From NCBI GenBank assembly GCA_902803745.1, contig CADCRB010000198.1:1-17593 (forward strand): a DNA stretch of 17,593 nucleotides, written 5' to 3'. Shown piece after piece: positions 1-6,682 of the stretch (position 1 is its first letter; each line of letters begins with the position of its first letter). Both the position numbers and the translations under genes were made by a program. Below the pieces are notes generated by a model. The model made no database searches. It was not told the origin of the DNA and was given only the letters and a program-made list of their open reading frames with translations. The stretch comes from an uncultured Lachnospiraceae bacterium. GTDB lineage: Bacteria > Bacillota > Clostridia > Lachnospirales > Lachnospiraceae.

Positions 1-231
1 AAAGAAATAGTTATCCCGTTAAAAGACCATTTTGTACCGGACAGAAGATCCAGAATTCTGGGTTTTATTCTCGCTCTCCATCTTATTGTTTCACTTCTTT
101 CAAATACTTTTTCTTCAATCAACCATGAAAACTTCATAGAATTCCTGTATGCTGTATTTCAAAACGGGCGTAAAGATATCTTTATATTTCTGAAAAACAT
201 CAGATTTCATCTTGAACCTGTGCTTTATTAG
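1..231 (+). CDS. Unrecognised C-terminal fragment running in from the left edge (tentative)
   Basis: Frame 1 is open from the first base for 76 codons and ends in TAG at 229-231. The translation starts KEIVIPLKDHF and ends HLEPVLY. It has a hydrophobic stretch (about residues 20-36, GFILALHLIVSLL) and a Phe/Ile-rich tail. I do not recognise it. An open run of this length is unlikely but not impossible by chance in AT-rich DNA. The minus strand offers a competing reading: an ATG at about 135 opens a frame beginning MKFSWLIEEKVFERSE that runs off the left edge. The two cannot both be ordinary genes. The + reading is slightly preferred because it is longer and because the next promoter's -35 falls inside its end, as also happens at the ogg/kinase junction in this window. 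Confidence 0.3.
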   Translation, partial: KEIVIPLKDHFVPDRRSRILGFILALHLIVSLLSNTFSSINHENFIEFLYAVFQNGRKDIFIFLKNIRFHLEPVLY

Positions 232-240
232 AAGTATAAT
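212..240 (+). promoter_or_regulatory. Sigma-A type promoter for the L,D-transpeptidase gene
   Basis: TTGAAC at 212-217 and a perfect TATAAT at 235-240 are separated by exactly 17 bases. Transcription would start near 247 and give a leader of roughly 38 bases before the ATG at 285. The element lies immediately before a well-supported gene in the same direction. This is a motif call with no experimental evidence. Confidence 0.75.
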
Positions 241-284
241 ATCACAACCATTAGTTATTTTGCATGTTTGTGAGGGAGAGGATC

Positions 285-1097
285 ATGAAAAGGTTATTAT
301 TGTCTTTATCTGCTGTTGTACTTGTTTTCGCAGCATCGTTACTCATTTCAGAGGAAGCGATGGCTCAGAACATAGCTTCCACGATATATGATTTCAGTTC
401 ATATCCTATAGCAGACGGATTGAGCGCTCAGTATTATGTCAACCAGGCTGTCATAGGAAACCTTCTGGCGAAAAACCCTGACGGCACACTGGCTGTAGAC
501 TCATCAGGTCTTTTCTATGCCGACAGCAATGCTGTGAATAATTTCGTTTCCGCATTGGCTCTTCTCTATGATGTTCCCGGCAAGCTTGCACTGGATCAGG
601 ATGCAGAAAGAAATTATCTTACTTCACTTATAAAAAGCGGGGCTATGGAAGCATCACACAAGCCCGCGATGAACTCTGTTGTCGGTGATACAGTGATAGA
701 TGTCACTGCTGCAGCCCAGTTTGAAGGCCAGACCTATGTGGATGTAAATATCTCACAGCAGAAGCTTATCTACTTCGTTAACGGCGTACCGGTGCTGGTA
801 TCCGATCTTGTGACCGGAAATTCTTCAAGACATCACGATACTCCCAGAGGTATTTTCCAGATATATAATAAGCAAAGAGGAAGAACTCTAAAAGGCGATG
901 GTTACAGCGCATATGTAAATTACTGGATGCCCTTCACGGGAAATTACGGACTGCATGATGCTACCTGGCGCAGCTCCTTCGGTGGTGAGATCTACAAGAC
1001 CAATGGCTCTCACGGATGCGTGAATATGCCTAAATCAATGGCTGAAGCACTGTATAACATGGTGTCAGTAGGCACCGTCGTCTATGTTCACGACTGA
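285..1097 (+). CDS. Secreted L,D-transpeptidase (YkuD domain)
   Basis: This 270-residue exported enzyme should form or exchange 3-3 peptide cross-links in peptidoglycan through a cysteine acyl-enzyme. Residues 1-28 are a signal peptide (MKRLLLSLS start, hydrophobic core, AMA cleavage motif). Residues about 35-135 resemble the tail of the peptidoglycan-binding module that precedes YkuD in clostridial enzymes. The YkuD domain spans about 150-270, with His224 (GLHDA), the WMPF segment, and the active-site motif SHGCVNMP with His243 and Cys245. The Asn after the Cys-Val is normal in this clostridial subfamily. It is short for the family, which often has about 450 residues with more binding modules. 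I chose the ATG at 285 rather than 264 because AGGGAGAGG lies just before it (273-281) and it gives a clean signal peptide. The pyridoxal kinase gene follows 26 bases later, probably on the same transcript. Confidence 0.93.
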   Translation: MKRLLLSLSAVVLVFAASLLISEEAMAQNIASTIYDFSSYPIADGLSAQYYVNQAVIGNLLAKNPDGTLAVDSSGLFYADSNAVNNFVSALALLYDVPGKLALDQDAERNYLTSLIKSGAMEASHKPAMNSVVGDTVIDVTAAAQFEGQTYVDVNISQQKLIYFVNGVPVLVSDLVTGNSSRHHDTPRGIFQIYNKQRGRTLKGDGYSAYVNYWMPFTGNYGLHDATWRSSFGGEIYKTNGSHGCVNMPKSMAEALYNMVSVGTVVYVHD

Positions 1098-1123
1098 TGT
1101 ACAATAAGGACTGATGCGATCCA

Positions 1124-1975
1124 ATGAAACGTGTTGCGACACTGCAGGATCTTTCTTGTGCAGGGAAATGCTCTTTATCGGTAGCGCTGCCGGTTTTGTC
1201 GAGCATGGGGATAGAAGCTGTAGCGATACCGACAGCCCTGTACTCAAATCATACAGCTTTTGACAGCTTTGTATCCTATGACCTCTCCGATAAAATACGC
1301 TCGTTATCTGACGGGCTCGTTGGGAATAGTATTAGTTTCGATGCGATATATACCGGATATCTGGGCACCAAAGCCCAGGTTGACGAGATCCTGTCTTTTG
1401 TTGACCGTTTCCACAGGGATGGCGTGATCTTCATAGCTGATCCTGCGATGGCAGATGACGGAGTAATGTACTCAGGTCTGCCGGAAGATTTTGCGGCTTA
1501 TATTACGCGCCTCATTTCAAAAGCTGATGTTATCATTCCAAACATCACAGAAGCCTGCCTTCTGCTTGGCAAAGAATATAAAGCTCCGGAAACCATTGAA
1601 GAAAATGAGATAAAAAAAATGCTACTCTCTCTTTCTGATCTCGGCCCTGAAAAAGTTATAATAACAGGCGTTCACTCAGGTCCCGACAGTATAGGTGCTG
1701 CCTGCTACGATAAGAATACGGAGAGATACAGCTTTGCTTTTAGGAAAAAGCAGCCCGGAACCTATTTGGGAACAGGCGATATTTTTGCCTCGGTTGTGAC
1801 CGGATGTCTTCTAAGAGACCAGACACCTGATAAAGCCATGGAGCATGCCGTGGAATTCGTAGCCCTTTGCATAGAAGCGACCGTGCAGGATCCCGAAAGA
1901 CGCTGGTACGGGGTAAGCTTTGAAAAACAGCTTCCTATGCTTAATTCCCTGATCGCTCCAGCCGCTTTGCATTGA
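1124..1975 (+). CDS. pdxY: Pyridoxal/pyridoxamine kinase (PfkB-like ribokinase superfamily)
   Basis: The 283-residue cytosolic kinase should phosphorylate the 5'-hydroxyl of pyridoxal, pyridoxamine or pyridoxine with ATP in vitamin B6 salvage, supplying PLP to enzymes such as ArgD. The N-terminus KRVATLQDLSCAGKCSLS and the ALYSNHTAF segment (about 38-46) match the substrate-side signature of PdxY/PdxK proteins. DPAMADDG lies at 106-113, and the ribokinase anion-hole motif GTGD is at 216-219 with Asp219 as the expected catalytic base. Length is normal for the family. The ATG at 1124 is preceded by AAGGA at 1106-1110, a slightly long spacing of 13 bases. The gene follows the transpeptidase without a visible terminator. 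PdxY and PdxK cannot be told apart with certainty here; a hydroxymethylpyrimidine kinase role is less likely given the N-terminal motifs. Confidence 0.9.
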   Translation: MKRVATLQDLSCAGKCSLSVALPVLSSMGIEAVAIPTALYSNHTAFDSFVSYDLSDKIRSLSDGLVGNSISFDAIYTGYLGTKAQVDEILSFVDRFHRDGVIFIADPAMADDGVMYSGLPEDFAAYITRLISKADVIIPNITEACLLLGKEYKAPETIEENEIKKMLLSLSDLGPEKVIITGVHSGPDSIGAACYDKNTERYSFAFRKKQPGTYLGTGDIFASVVTGCLLRDQTPDKAMEHAVEFVALCIEATVQDPERRWYGVSFEKQLPMLNSLIAPAALH

Positions 1976-2046
1976 TCTGCACGGCCTTATTAATCACATG
2001 ATTTTTCTTCGAATGACCTGCCTGAAAATTCTAAACGCTAAATATC
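1976..2046. other. Convergent intergenic gap between pdxY and the Ser/Thr kinase
   Basis: This 71-base AT-rich gap separates two genes that converge. I looked for a shared bidirectional terminator and found only weak hairpins: AATC/GATT around 1992-2003 followed by a short T run, and AAATAT/ATATTT at 2040-2055 overlapping the kinase stop codon. Neither is strong enough to call. Confidence 0.5.
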
Positions 2047-4101
2047 CTAATATTTCAACATCTCATTAATTACAGCATTCGAATCTACTCTGTAGAGAAC
2101 TGCCTCGGCACCGTTTGGTGCTGTGAGCAGAACATATTCATTTCCTTTGCCATCATCCTTGGTCTCTACATCAACAGTGATGGATTCATTGGTCTTGTCA
2201 TCTGTAATGGTAAGTGACATATTTCCATTATCCGTAAAGTCCCCGACAAGCTCCGTTGTTTCTCCGGTATTGTTATCGATTATCAATAATGCGCCATAGG
2301 TTATCTGACTGTCAGCAACTAAGTAGACAGATTCTGTCTTTGAGGCTCCGGCATAGCCGATCGTGAGACCATCTCTTATCGATGATAAGATCTCAGCCTT
2401 TGTCATAGAGCTGTAGTCGAGCTCATCTTCATAATACTCTTCGTCCACGCTCCCATCGCTTTCGGATTCAGAGTAATCGATGATCTCTGTTTCAGAAGCT
2501 TCCTCAGATACTTCGACCGCCTCTGTTGCCTCTGTATCCTCAACACTGCTGCCCAGAATATAAAGGAATACTAACCCAAGGAATATAATGATCACGACTA
2601 TGATAAGCACCAGAATAACAGGATGCAGTCCTTTCTTTTTGGGAGGAACCCCCGTACTGCCTGTCCTGTTTGCCGGAGCCGGTCTTACAGAAGCCTGACG
2701 GTTTGGCACAGGCCTTCCGTTTACCTGAGCGTTCGGTACCGGCTGAGGCACAGGCCTTCCGTTTACCGGAGCATTCGGAACTTGCTGAGGCGCAGGCCTT
2801 CCGTTTACCGGAGCATTCGGAACTTGCTGAGGCACAGGCCTTCCGTTTACCGGAGCATTCGGTACCGGCTGAGGCATCGGAGTCCCTGCTGACTGAGGTT
2901 TTGCAAGCTCCAGTCCTGTATAATCCAAAGCTTCTGATGGTGAAAGAGCCACTGTTTCATTTGATGAGCCGCCCGGATTATTATCCGGACCCAGATATAC
3001 TGTAGCGTTGGGATCAGCTTCATTAGATGAGGTATAGGCTCCTGCGATGTCATTTGAGCCTAATTCTCCTCCCTCGGGTCCTTCTCCCCTGAGACAGTCA
3101 GTTATCTCTTCTTCTATGTCGGTAAACTTCTCTTCCTCTATACCCACGGACATAAGATCAGCCCTGAGCTCTTCTATATTCTGATATCTGTCCTGTATCT
3201 TGAGCCTCGTACACTTATAGATTATATTCCAGAGGTTTTCGGAGATATAAAACTTGTTTCCCGCATAATCCGAGTCATCCTCAAGCCTTGACATCGGATC
3301 AGTGAGCATTTCTCCTGTAAGAGCTGTATATATCGTAGCTCCCAGAGCATATATATCCGTCCATGGACCCTGGTTGCCTTTCTGCTGGTACTGCTCCAAA
3401 GGCGCGAAACCCTGCTTAAGTATCACAGAGAGGCTCTGTGACTGCTCAGCCACCACCTGCCTTGCCGCGCCGAAATCCAGCAGTCTTATGGTCTTGTCAT
3501 CGCAGAGCATGATGTTATCGGGCGAAATGTCCCTGTGAAGTATATTCATGCCATGGGGCGCAAGCAAGGCATTTGATATCTGATCAAATATATTGACTGC
3601 CTGGCCTTCGGTTATTTTCTTTGTCTTAATATAGGATTTCAGAGTCTGCCCCTGAAGATAACCCATTATGAAATAGACGGTATCATTTTCGTAGAAGAAA
3701 TCGTGAACACTGACAATATTGGGATTACCGTTAAACTTGGCCACCATCTTCGCCTCATTGTAAAACTTCTCGGCTCCCGTCCTGAATGATTTCTCAGTCT
3801 CCCTGCTGGACACAGTGACTGTGGTGGTACCGGGATTTCTAAGGGCTATCCCCATAGGGTAATATTCCTTTACCGCAACTCTTGCATCCAGCTTTAAGTC
3901 GTATGCAAGATAAGTGATGCCGAATCCACCCTTGCCTATCACTCCGCCTATCATATAGCGCTGATTCAGCACGCTGCCCTGTGCAAGAGCTATGGGATCA
4001 GGCCTGTATGCACTCTTTAGGAAGCCGCAGTGAGGACAGGGCTCATTATTTATCTCAGAAAAACAGTTTTCACAGAGTGTTTTGTTGTTCAGTGTGATCA
4101 T
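2047..4101 (-). CDS. Transmembrane Ser/Thr protein kinase with N-terminal zinc ribbon and extracytoplasmic C-terminal domain
   Basis: The 684-residue protein begins with a zinc ribbon (Cys10, Cys13, Cys22, Cys25). A Hanks-type kinase domain follows at about 48-320: glycine loop IGKGGFG at 55-61, Lys78 in VAVKEY, Glu116 of helix C, catalytic loop HRDISPDN at 189-196 with Asp191, and DFG at 209-211. All key residues are present, so it should be active. Residues 330-490 are an acidic, then proline-rich linker containing four 14-residue repeats (413-468). One membrane helix lies at about 493-516. The outer part has an acidic spacer and a roughly 100-residue beta-rich domain (about 585-684) that I do not recognise, perhaps a ligand sensor. 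Such kinases often sit near FHA or PP2C genes; neither is visible here. The ATG at 4101 has a strong ribosome site (GAGGAAAGAGG upstream). Its own promoter is predicted at 4202-4230. Confidence 0.9.
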   Translation of the reverse strand: MITLNNKTLCENCFSEINNEPCPHCGFLKSAYRPDPIALAQGSVLNQRYMIGGVIGKGGFGITYLAYDLKLDARVAVKEYYPMGIALRNPGTTTVTVSSRETEKSFRTGAEKFYNEAKMVAKFNGNPNIVSVHDFFYENDTVYFIMGYLQGQTLKSYIKTKKITEGQAVNIFDQISNALLAPHGMNILHRDISPDNIMLCDDKTIRLLDFGAARQVVAEQSQSLSVILKQGFAPLEQYQQKGNQGPWTDIYALGATIYTALTGEMLTDPMSRLEDDSDYAGNKFYISENLWNIIYKCTRLKIQDRYQNIEELRADLMSVGIEEEKFTDIEEEITDCLRGEGPEGGELGSNDIAGAYTSSNEADPNATVYLGPDNNPGGSSNETVALSPSEALDYTGLELAKPQSAGTPMPQPVPNAPVNGRPVPQQVPNAPVNGRPAPQQVPNAPVNGRPVPQPVPNAQVNGRPVPNRQASVRPAPANRTGSTGVPPKKKGLHPVILVLIIVVIIIFLGLVFLYILGSSVEDTEATEAVEVSEEASETEIIDYSESESDGSVDEEYYEDELDYSSMTKAEILSSIRDGLTIGYAGASKTESVYLVADSQITYGALLIIDNNTGETTELVGDFTDNGNMSLTITDDKTNESITVDVETKDDGKGNEYVLLTAPNGAEAVLYRVDSNAVINEMLKY
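2698..2865 (-). repeat. Four tandem 42-bp units coding a Pro/Asn/Gly-rich linker in the kinase
   Basis: Landmark strings ggccttccgtttac start at 2711, 2753, 2795 and 2837, exactly 42 bases apart. Each unit codes 14 residues: VPNAPVNGRPVPQQ, VPNAPVNGRPAPQQ, VPNAPVNGRPVPQP and VPNAQVNGRPVPNR (residues 413-468). The two central units are almost identical in DNA, which suggests recent duplication. The unit is a multiple of three, so copy changes keep the reading frame and only lengthen or shorten the linker between kinase and membrane helix. Confidence 0.92.
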
Positions 4102-4201
4102 AATCCTCTTTCCTCTCAGCCGGTCCTTTACTTTCGCTTACGGTAAAATCCTTTATCCGTGACTTCCTTCGCAGTGCTCCGGTCCAATGTGATTCTTTTG
4201 T

Positions 4202-4230
4202 ATTCTAATGTATAAAAATAATGAAATCAA
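4202..4230 (-). promoter_or_regulatory. Candidate promoter for the Ser/Thr kinase gene
   Basis: On the minus strand TTGATT (4230-4225) and TAGAAT (4207-4202) are separated by 17 bases. The -35 box overlaps the TGA stop codon of the glycosylase gene (4229-4227). Transcription would start near 4195, leaving a leader of about 95 bases before the kinase ATG at 4101. This would let the kinase be expressed separately from the upstream com/two-component run. The leader contains a weak imperfect hairpin (4140-4160) of unclear meaning. Confidence 0.5.
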
Positions 4231-5024
4231 TTACGCGCAGAGAAAAACATATACTGCTGCAGGACACCTGCAAAGCCCTCATATCTTTCCACAGGAAATC
4301 TCCCGCCGTAATGATCATCCTCTATCCTTTTTATCCAGACATCCTCAGGAAAGGCTCCGATACGGTGATAAGCAAAAAGCATAACACAGTTAGCGACTTT
4401 TCTACCCACTCCCTTGAAAGAAACAAGCTCCTCATACAGCGCATCATCCGTGAGCTCTCTCATTGCCTCCAGATCTTTTTCACCACAGGCGATCCGCCTG
4501 GCAGCCTCCCTGACATAGGGTACTCTGTAGCCCAATGCACATTCTTTAAGCTCATCTTCAGAAAGACCGGCCAGATCCGCAGGCTCAGGGAAAGCAAAGG
4601 TATCATCCGCTATCTTTCTGCCGCACGATATACAGAGCTTTTCTACTGAAGTTCTTATAGCGGGAATGCTCTTTCTCTGTGATATGATAAAGCTGATAAG
4701 AGTCTCAAAGGGCTCCTGCCTTAATATCCTTATACCGCTTCCTGATGCAGCTGCCCGGTTAAGAAAGCTGTCAACAGGATCTATGGCATCAATAAAATCC
4801 CCATAGTCACAACCCAGATCAAAGTATTCATACCAGAAGTTATGATACTCCTCTTCCGTGCAGGACAGCTCAAATCTGCCATCCCCTTTGTCGGAGATAC
4901 TAAGGAGTCTGTCTCCTGCAATGACCCTGGCAAGGGAATCACCCTCCATCTTCATCCTGAAGCACTGGCCGCTCTCTGCGATCTGTTTCAGATCAAAGTT
5001 CTGAGTCCTGATATCAACAGCCAT
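4227..5024 (-). CDS. ogg: 8-oxoguanine DNA glycosylase/AP lyase (OGG1 family)
   Basis: The 265-residue base-excision repair enzyme should remove 8-oxoguanine from DNA and cleave the strand through a Schiff base. It has the OGG N-terminal domain (about 1-105) and an HhH-GPD domain (about 106-265). GVGRKVANC at 205-213 supplies the catalytic Lys209 (human Lys249) and Cys213, and FPEDVW supplies Asp228 (human Asp268). SGQCFR at 18-23 keeps the glycine (Gly19) that reads oxidised guanine. The residues that read the opposite cytosine differ: FIISQRKSIPAI (112-122) aligns without gaps to human FICSSNNNIARI, so Asn149 is Arg117 and Arg154 is Ala122. It ends near the usual QQYLFYYAR-like motif, so it looks complete though short. 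The ATG lies 2 bases after the stop of the upstream membrane protein, with only a weak ribosome site, implying translational coupling. Confidence 0.87.
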   Translation of the reverse strand: MAVDIRTQNFDLKQIAESGQCFRMKMEGDSLARVIAGDRLLSISDKGDGRFELSCTEEEYHNFWYEYFDLGCDYGDFIDAIDPVDSFLNRAAASGSGIRILRQEPFETLISFIISQRKSIPAIRTSVEKLCISCGRKIADDTFAFPEPADLAGLSEDELKECALGYRVPYVREAARRIACGEKDLEAMRELTDDALYEELVSFKGVGRKVANCVMLFAYHRIGAFPEDVWIKRIEDDHYGGRFPVERYEGFAGVLQQYMFFSARN

Positions 5025-5026
5025 TA

Positions 5027-6682
5027 TTATTTCCCGAGGTAAAATGTAGTGCGATAGGTTCCTGTATTATTGTCCACCGCAAAGGTTATAGTATCAACAC
5101 CGGAAACATTTGAAAGAGCAGTGTCTACATCATTGAGGTGTGTGCGAAACTGGGCAGGGATCACTCCGGAGGCCGGCTGATAAGTAAAGTCCACACAGTC
5201 AAATCCATGCCTTTCGGAATAATATTTCTTAAGGTCCACCCTTTTCAGCTCTATATTGAATTTCGACCTTACGTAGTCCTCTGTCATTCTCGCATACTTC
5301 TCTATGCCCTCGTCACCTGTTCCCTTCAGTGGTACAGGTTTTGGAGGTTTAACGGCTTTTTCCGCTTTCTTAGCCTGGACATTTTTCCCGGCAGCAGAGG
5401 ATATCGAAGCCACGGGTACCTTCGAAGAAACAGCTCCGGATCTGGCAGATGCAGCAGCGGATCTTTTCTTTGTCTTTATCTTTGTCTTTATCTTTTTCCT
5501 TTTCCTGCCGCCGCTATGGCTTCTCAAAAGCATAAATGCCGCTATAAGCATTAAAAGGATGATGATAAAGACCACTATGCCTATGATCATTACAGAATTA
5601 TTATTATCCATATCGTCTATGTTATCATCACGCAGGAGCGATTTCAAACCTCCTGTGCTCTCCTTAGCCGGGACAGCAGTTTCGGAGGAAGCTCCTGTCC
5701 CGTTCCTTATTCCCAGCACATCAGTCTTAAACAGCTTTATCCCGTAATCAGAAAGACCGGGCAGGTCATCTGACGAATCTGAAGAAGCGACCGGATCTTC
5801 TGTTAAGACATCATCCTCATCAGCAGGAGGCTCATACCATACCTTCTCATCATTCTTATTTTCCTTCTTTTTCAGGAGACTCCACTTACCGTATCTGTCC
5901 TGATCGTTGTTTTTTTTCATTTCTGCGCTGTTTACGCTTTTTACCGAATAATTCTTTCCTCCGTATGGCTTCCTGACGCCTGCTCCCCTGCGGTCACCGT
6001 ATATCGCGGAAGGCTTTCCCTGACCATTAAGGCGCTGCTGTCCTGAGTTCTCCTTTGCCATTTCCCTGTATCCTGTAATGGATCGTCTGCCGAGCTCATC
6101 TACCGATACATCAAAAGAATCCGTATTGCCGTCAGAATCACAGGCAATAAAAGTGTATCTGCCGTTCACCGTCACATACAGGCTTAGGATCAGACTGCTT
6201 CTGTCCGGAATATCTGAGGCTCGGTACAGCCTTTTTCTTATCCTGACTTTGGAGTTTTCGGCTTCTACCCGGATTATCTTTGAGCCGGTGCTTTTGACAT
6301 CAACCCTTATCTCCGCTCCTCTTCCCTTTCGGACGATCCTGTCAAGGCTTATCTTTATCGATGAAACCTCCTTTACCGGTATAATGTCCTCCGATACGGT
6401 TTTGTCAGGATCACTTTGCGGCGGTGCCGTATTTTCCGATAAGGTCCCGTCCGATACAAGGTTCTGCGATACGGTGTTGTCGGAAACCGTGATTTCAGGC
6501 GCAGCATTGTCTGAGACACTGTTCTGCGACGCAGTCTGCTGCGGCGCCTCATTTTCCGAAACAGCATCTTCTGTACTTTCATTCATTGATACCGATCCCT
6601 CCGCAAAAGCGGGCGAAATATGACATATGAATATGCTTACGGCTATTATTGTTATAATGATCAGATTCCTGCTGTATCTCAT
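5027..6682 (-). CDS. Unknown secreted/transmembrane protein with VSxN repeats and a cytoplasmic C-terminal domain
   Basis: I do not recognise a named family. The 551-residue protein has a signal peptide at 1-27 (PAFA end), then about 70 residues of degenerate TVSxN/VSEN repeats (31-100) of the kind seen in exported Lachnospiraceae proteins. A beta-rich segment at about 105-195 resembles a small Ig-like domain, and a low-complexity basic then acidic region runs from 200 to 360. A single strong membrane helix lies at about 364-386, followed by a very basic stop-transfer segment with a KIKTKIKTK repeat (394-407). The rest is an Ala/Lys/Pro linker and a compact 95-residue C-terminal domain (about 458-551) predicted to be inside the cell. 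The topology suggests transmission between wall and cytoplasm. Its ATG overlaps the comEC stop by one base and ogg follows after 2 bases, so it belongs to the com run; a DNA-uptake role is only a guess. Confidence 0.8.
   Translation of the reverse strand: MRYSRNLIIITIIAVSIFICHISPAFAEGSVSMNESTEDAVSENEAPQQTASQNSVSDNAAPEITVSDNTVSQNLVSDGTLSENTAPPQSDPDKTVSEDIIPVKEVSSIKISLDRIVRKGRGAEIRVDVKSTGSKIIRVEAENSKVRIRKRLYRASDIPDRSSLILSLYVTVNGRYTFIACDSDGNTDSFDVSVDELGRRSITGYREMAKENSGQQRLNGQGKPSAIYGDRRGAGVRKPYGGKNYSVKSVNSAEMKKNNDQDRYGKWSLLKKKENKNDEKVWYEPPADEDDVLTEDPVASSDSSDDLPGLSDYGIKLFKTDVLGIRNGTGASSETAVPAKESTGGLKSLLRDDNIDDMDNNNSVMIIGIVVFIIILLMLIAAFMLLRSHSGGRKRKKIKTKIKTKKRSAAASARSGAVSSKVPVASISSAAGKNVQAKKAEKAVKPPKPVPLKGTGDEGIEKYARMTEDYVRSKFNIELKRVDLKKYYSERHGFDCVDFTYQPASGVIPAQFRTHLNDVDTALSNVSGVDTITFAVDNNTGTYRTTFYLGK
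6383..6592 (-). repeat. Degenerate VSxN pentapeptide-type repeat region
   Basis: Residues 31-100 of the membrane protein repeat a V-S-(E/D/Q)-N core about every five to six residues, as in TVSDNTVSQNLVSDGTLSEN. At DNA level this appears as recurring 15-base variants of tccgatacggt on the + strand. The units are diverged, unlike the clean 42-bp repeat in the kinase gene. It is probably an extended wall-spanning stalk. Confidence 0.7.

Noticed and set aside
264..284. Upstream ATG start for the L,D-transpeptidase
   Set aside because: Starting at 264 adds MFVRERI before the signal peptide and places the ribosome site inside the gene. The ATG at 285 follows AGGGAGAGG and gives a normal signal peptide.
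2623..3005. Open frames of 89 and 111 codons on the + strand inside the kinase gene
   Set aside because: They are opened by the 42-bp repeat, whose length is a multiple of three so every frame repeats without stops. They have Arg/Ser/Leu-rich repetitive translations, no family match and no ribosome site; the minus-strand kinase is intact.
4140..4160. Hairpin ACGG-TAAA / TTTA-T-CCGT in the kinase leader
   Set aside because: Only two four-base stems with a bulge; too weak to call as a riboswitch or terminator.
4221..4649. Open frame of 142 codons on the + strand over ogg
   Set aside because: It is antisense to the catalytic region of the glycosylase and has no domain or promoter evidence.
5470..5500. 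Short tandem repeat of ctttgtctttat
   Set aside because: It codes the basic KIKTKIKTK stop-transfer segment. Only two to three imperfect units; explained by protein composition.
6078..6623. Open frame of 181 codons on the + strand over the VSxN repeat region
   Set aside because: Its SDTVLSETV-like repeats mirror the repeats of the minus-strand gene. The minus reading has a signal peptide, membrane helix and operon position; the + reading has none of these.
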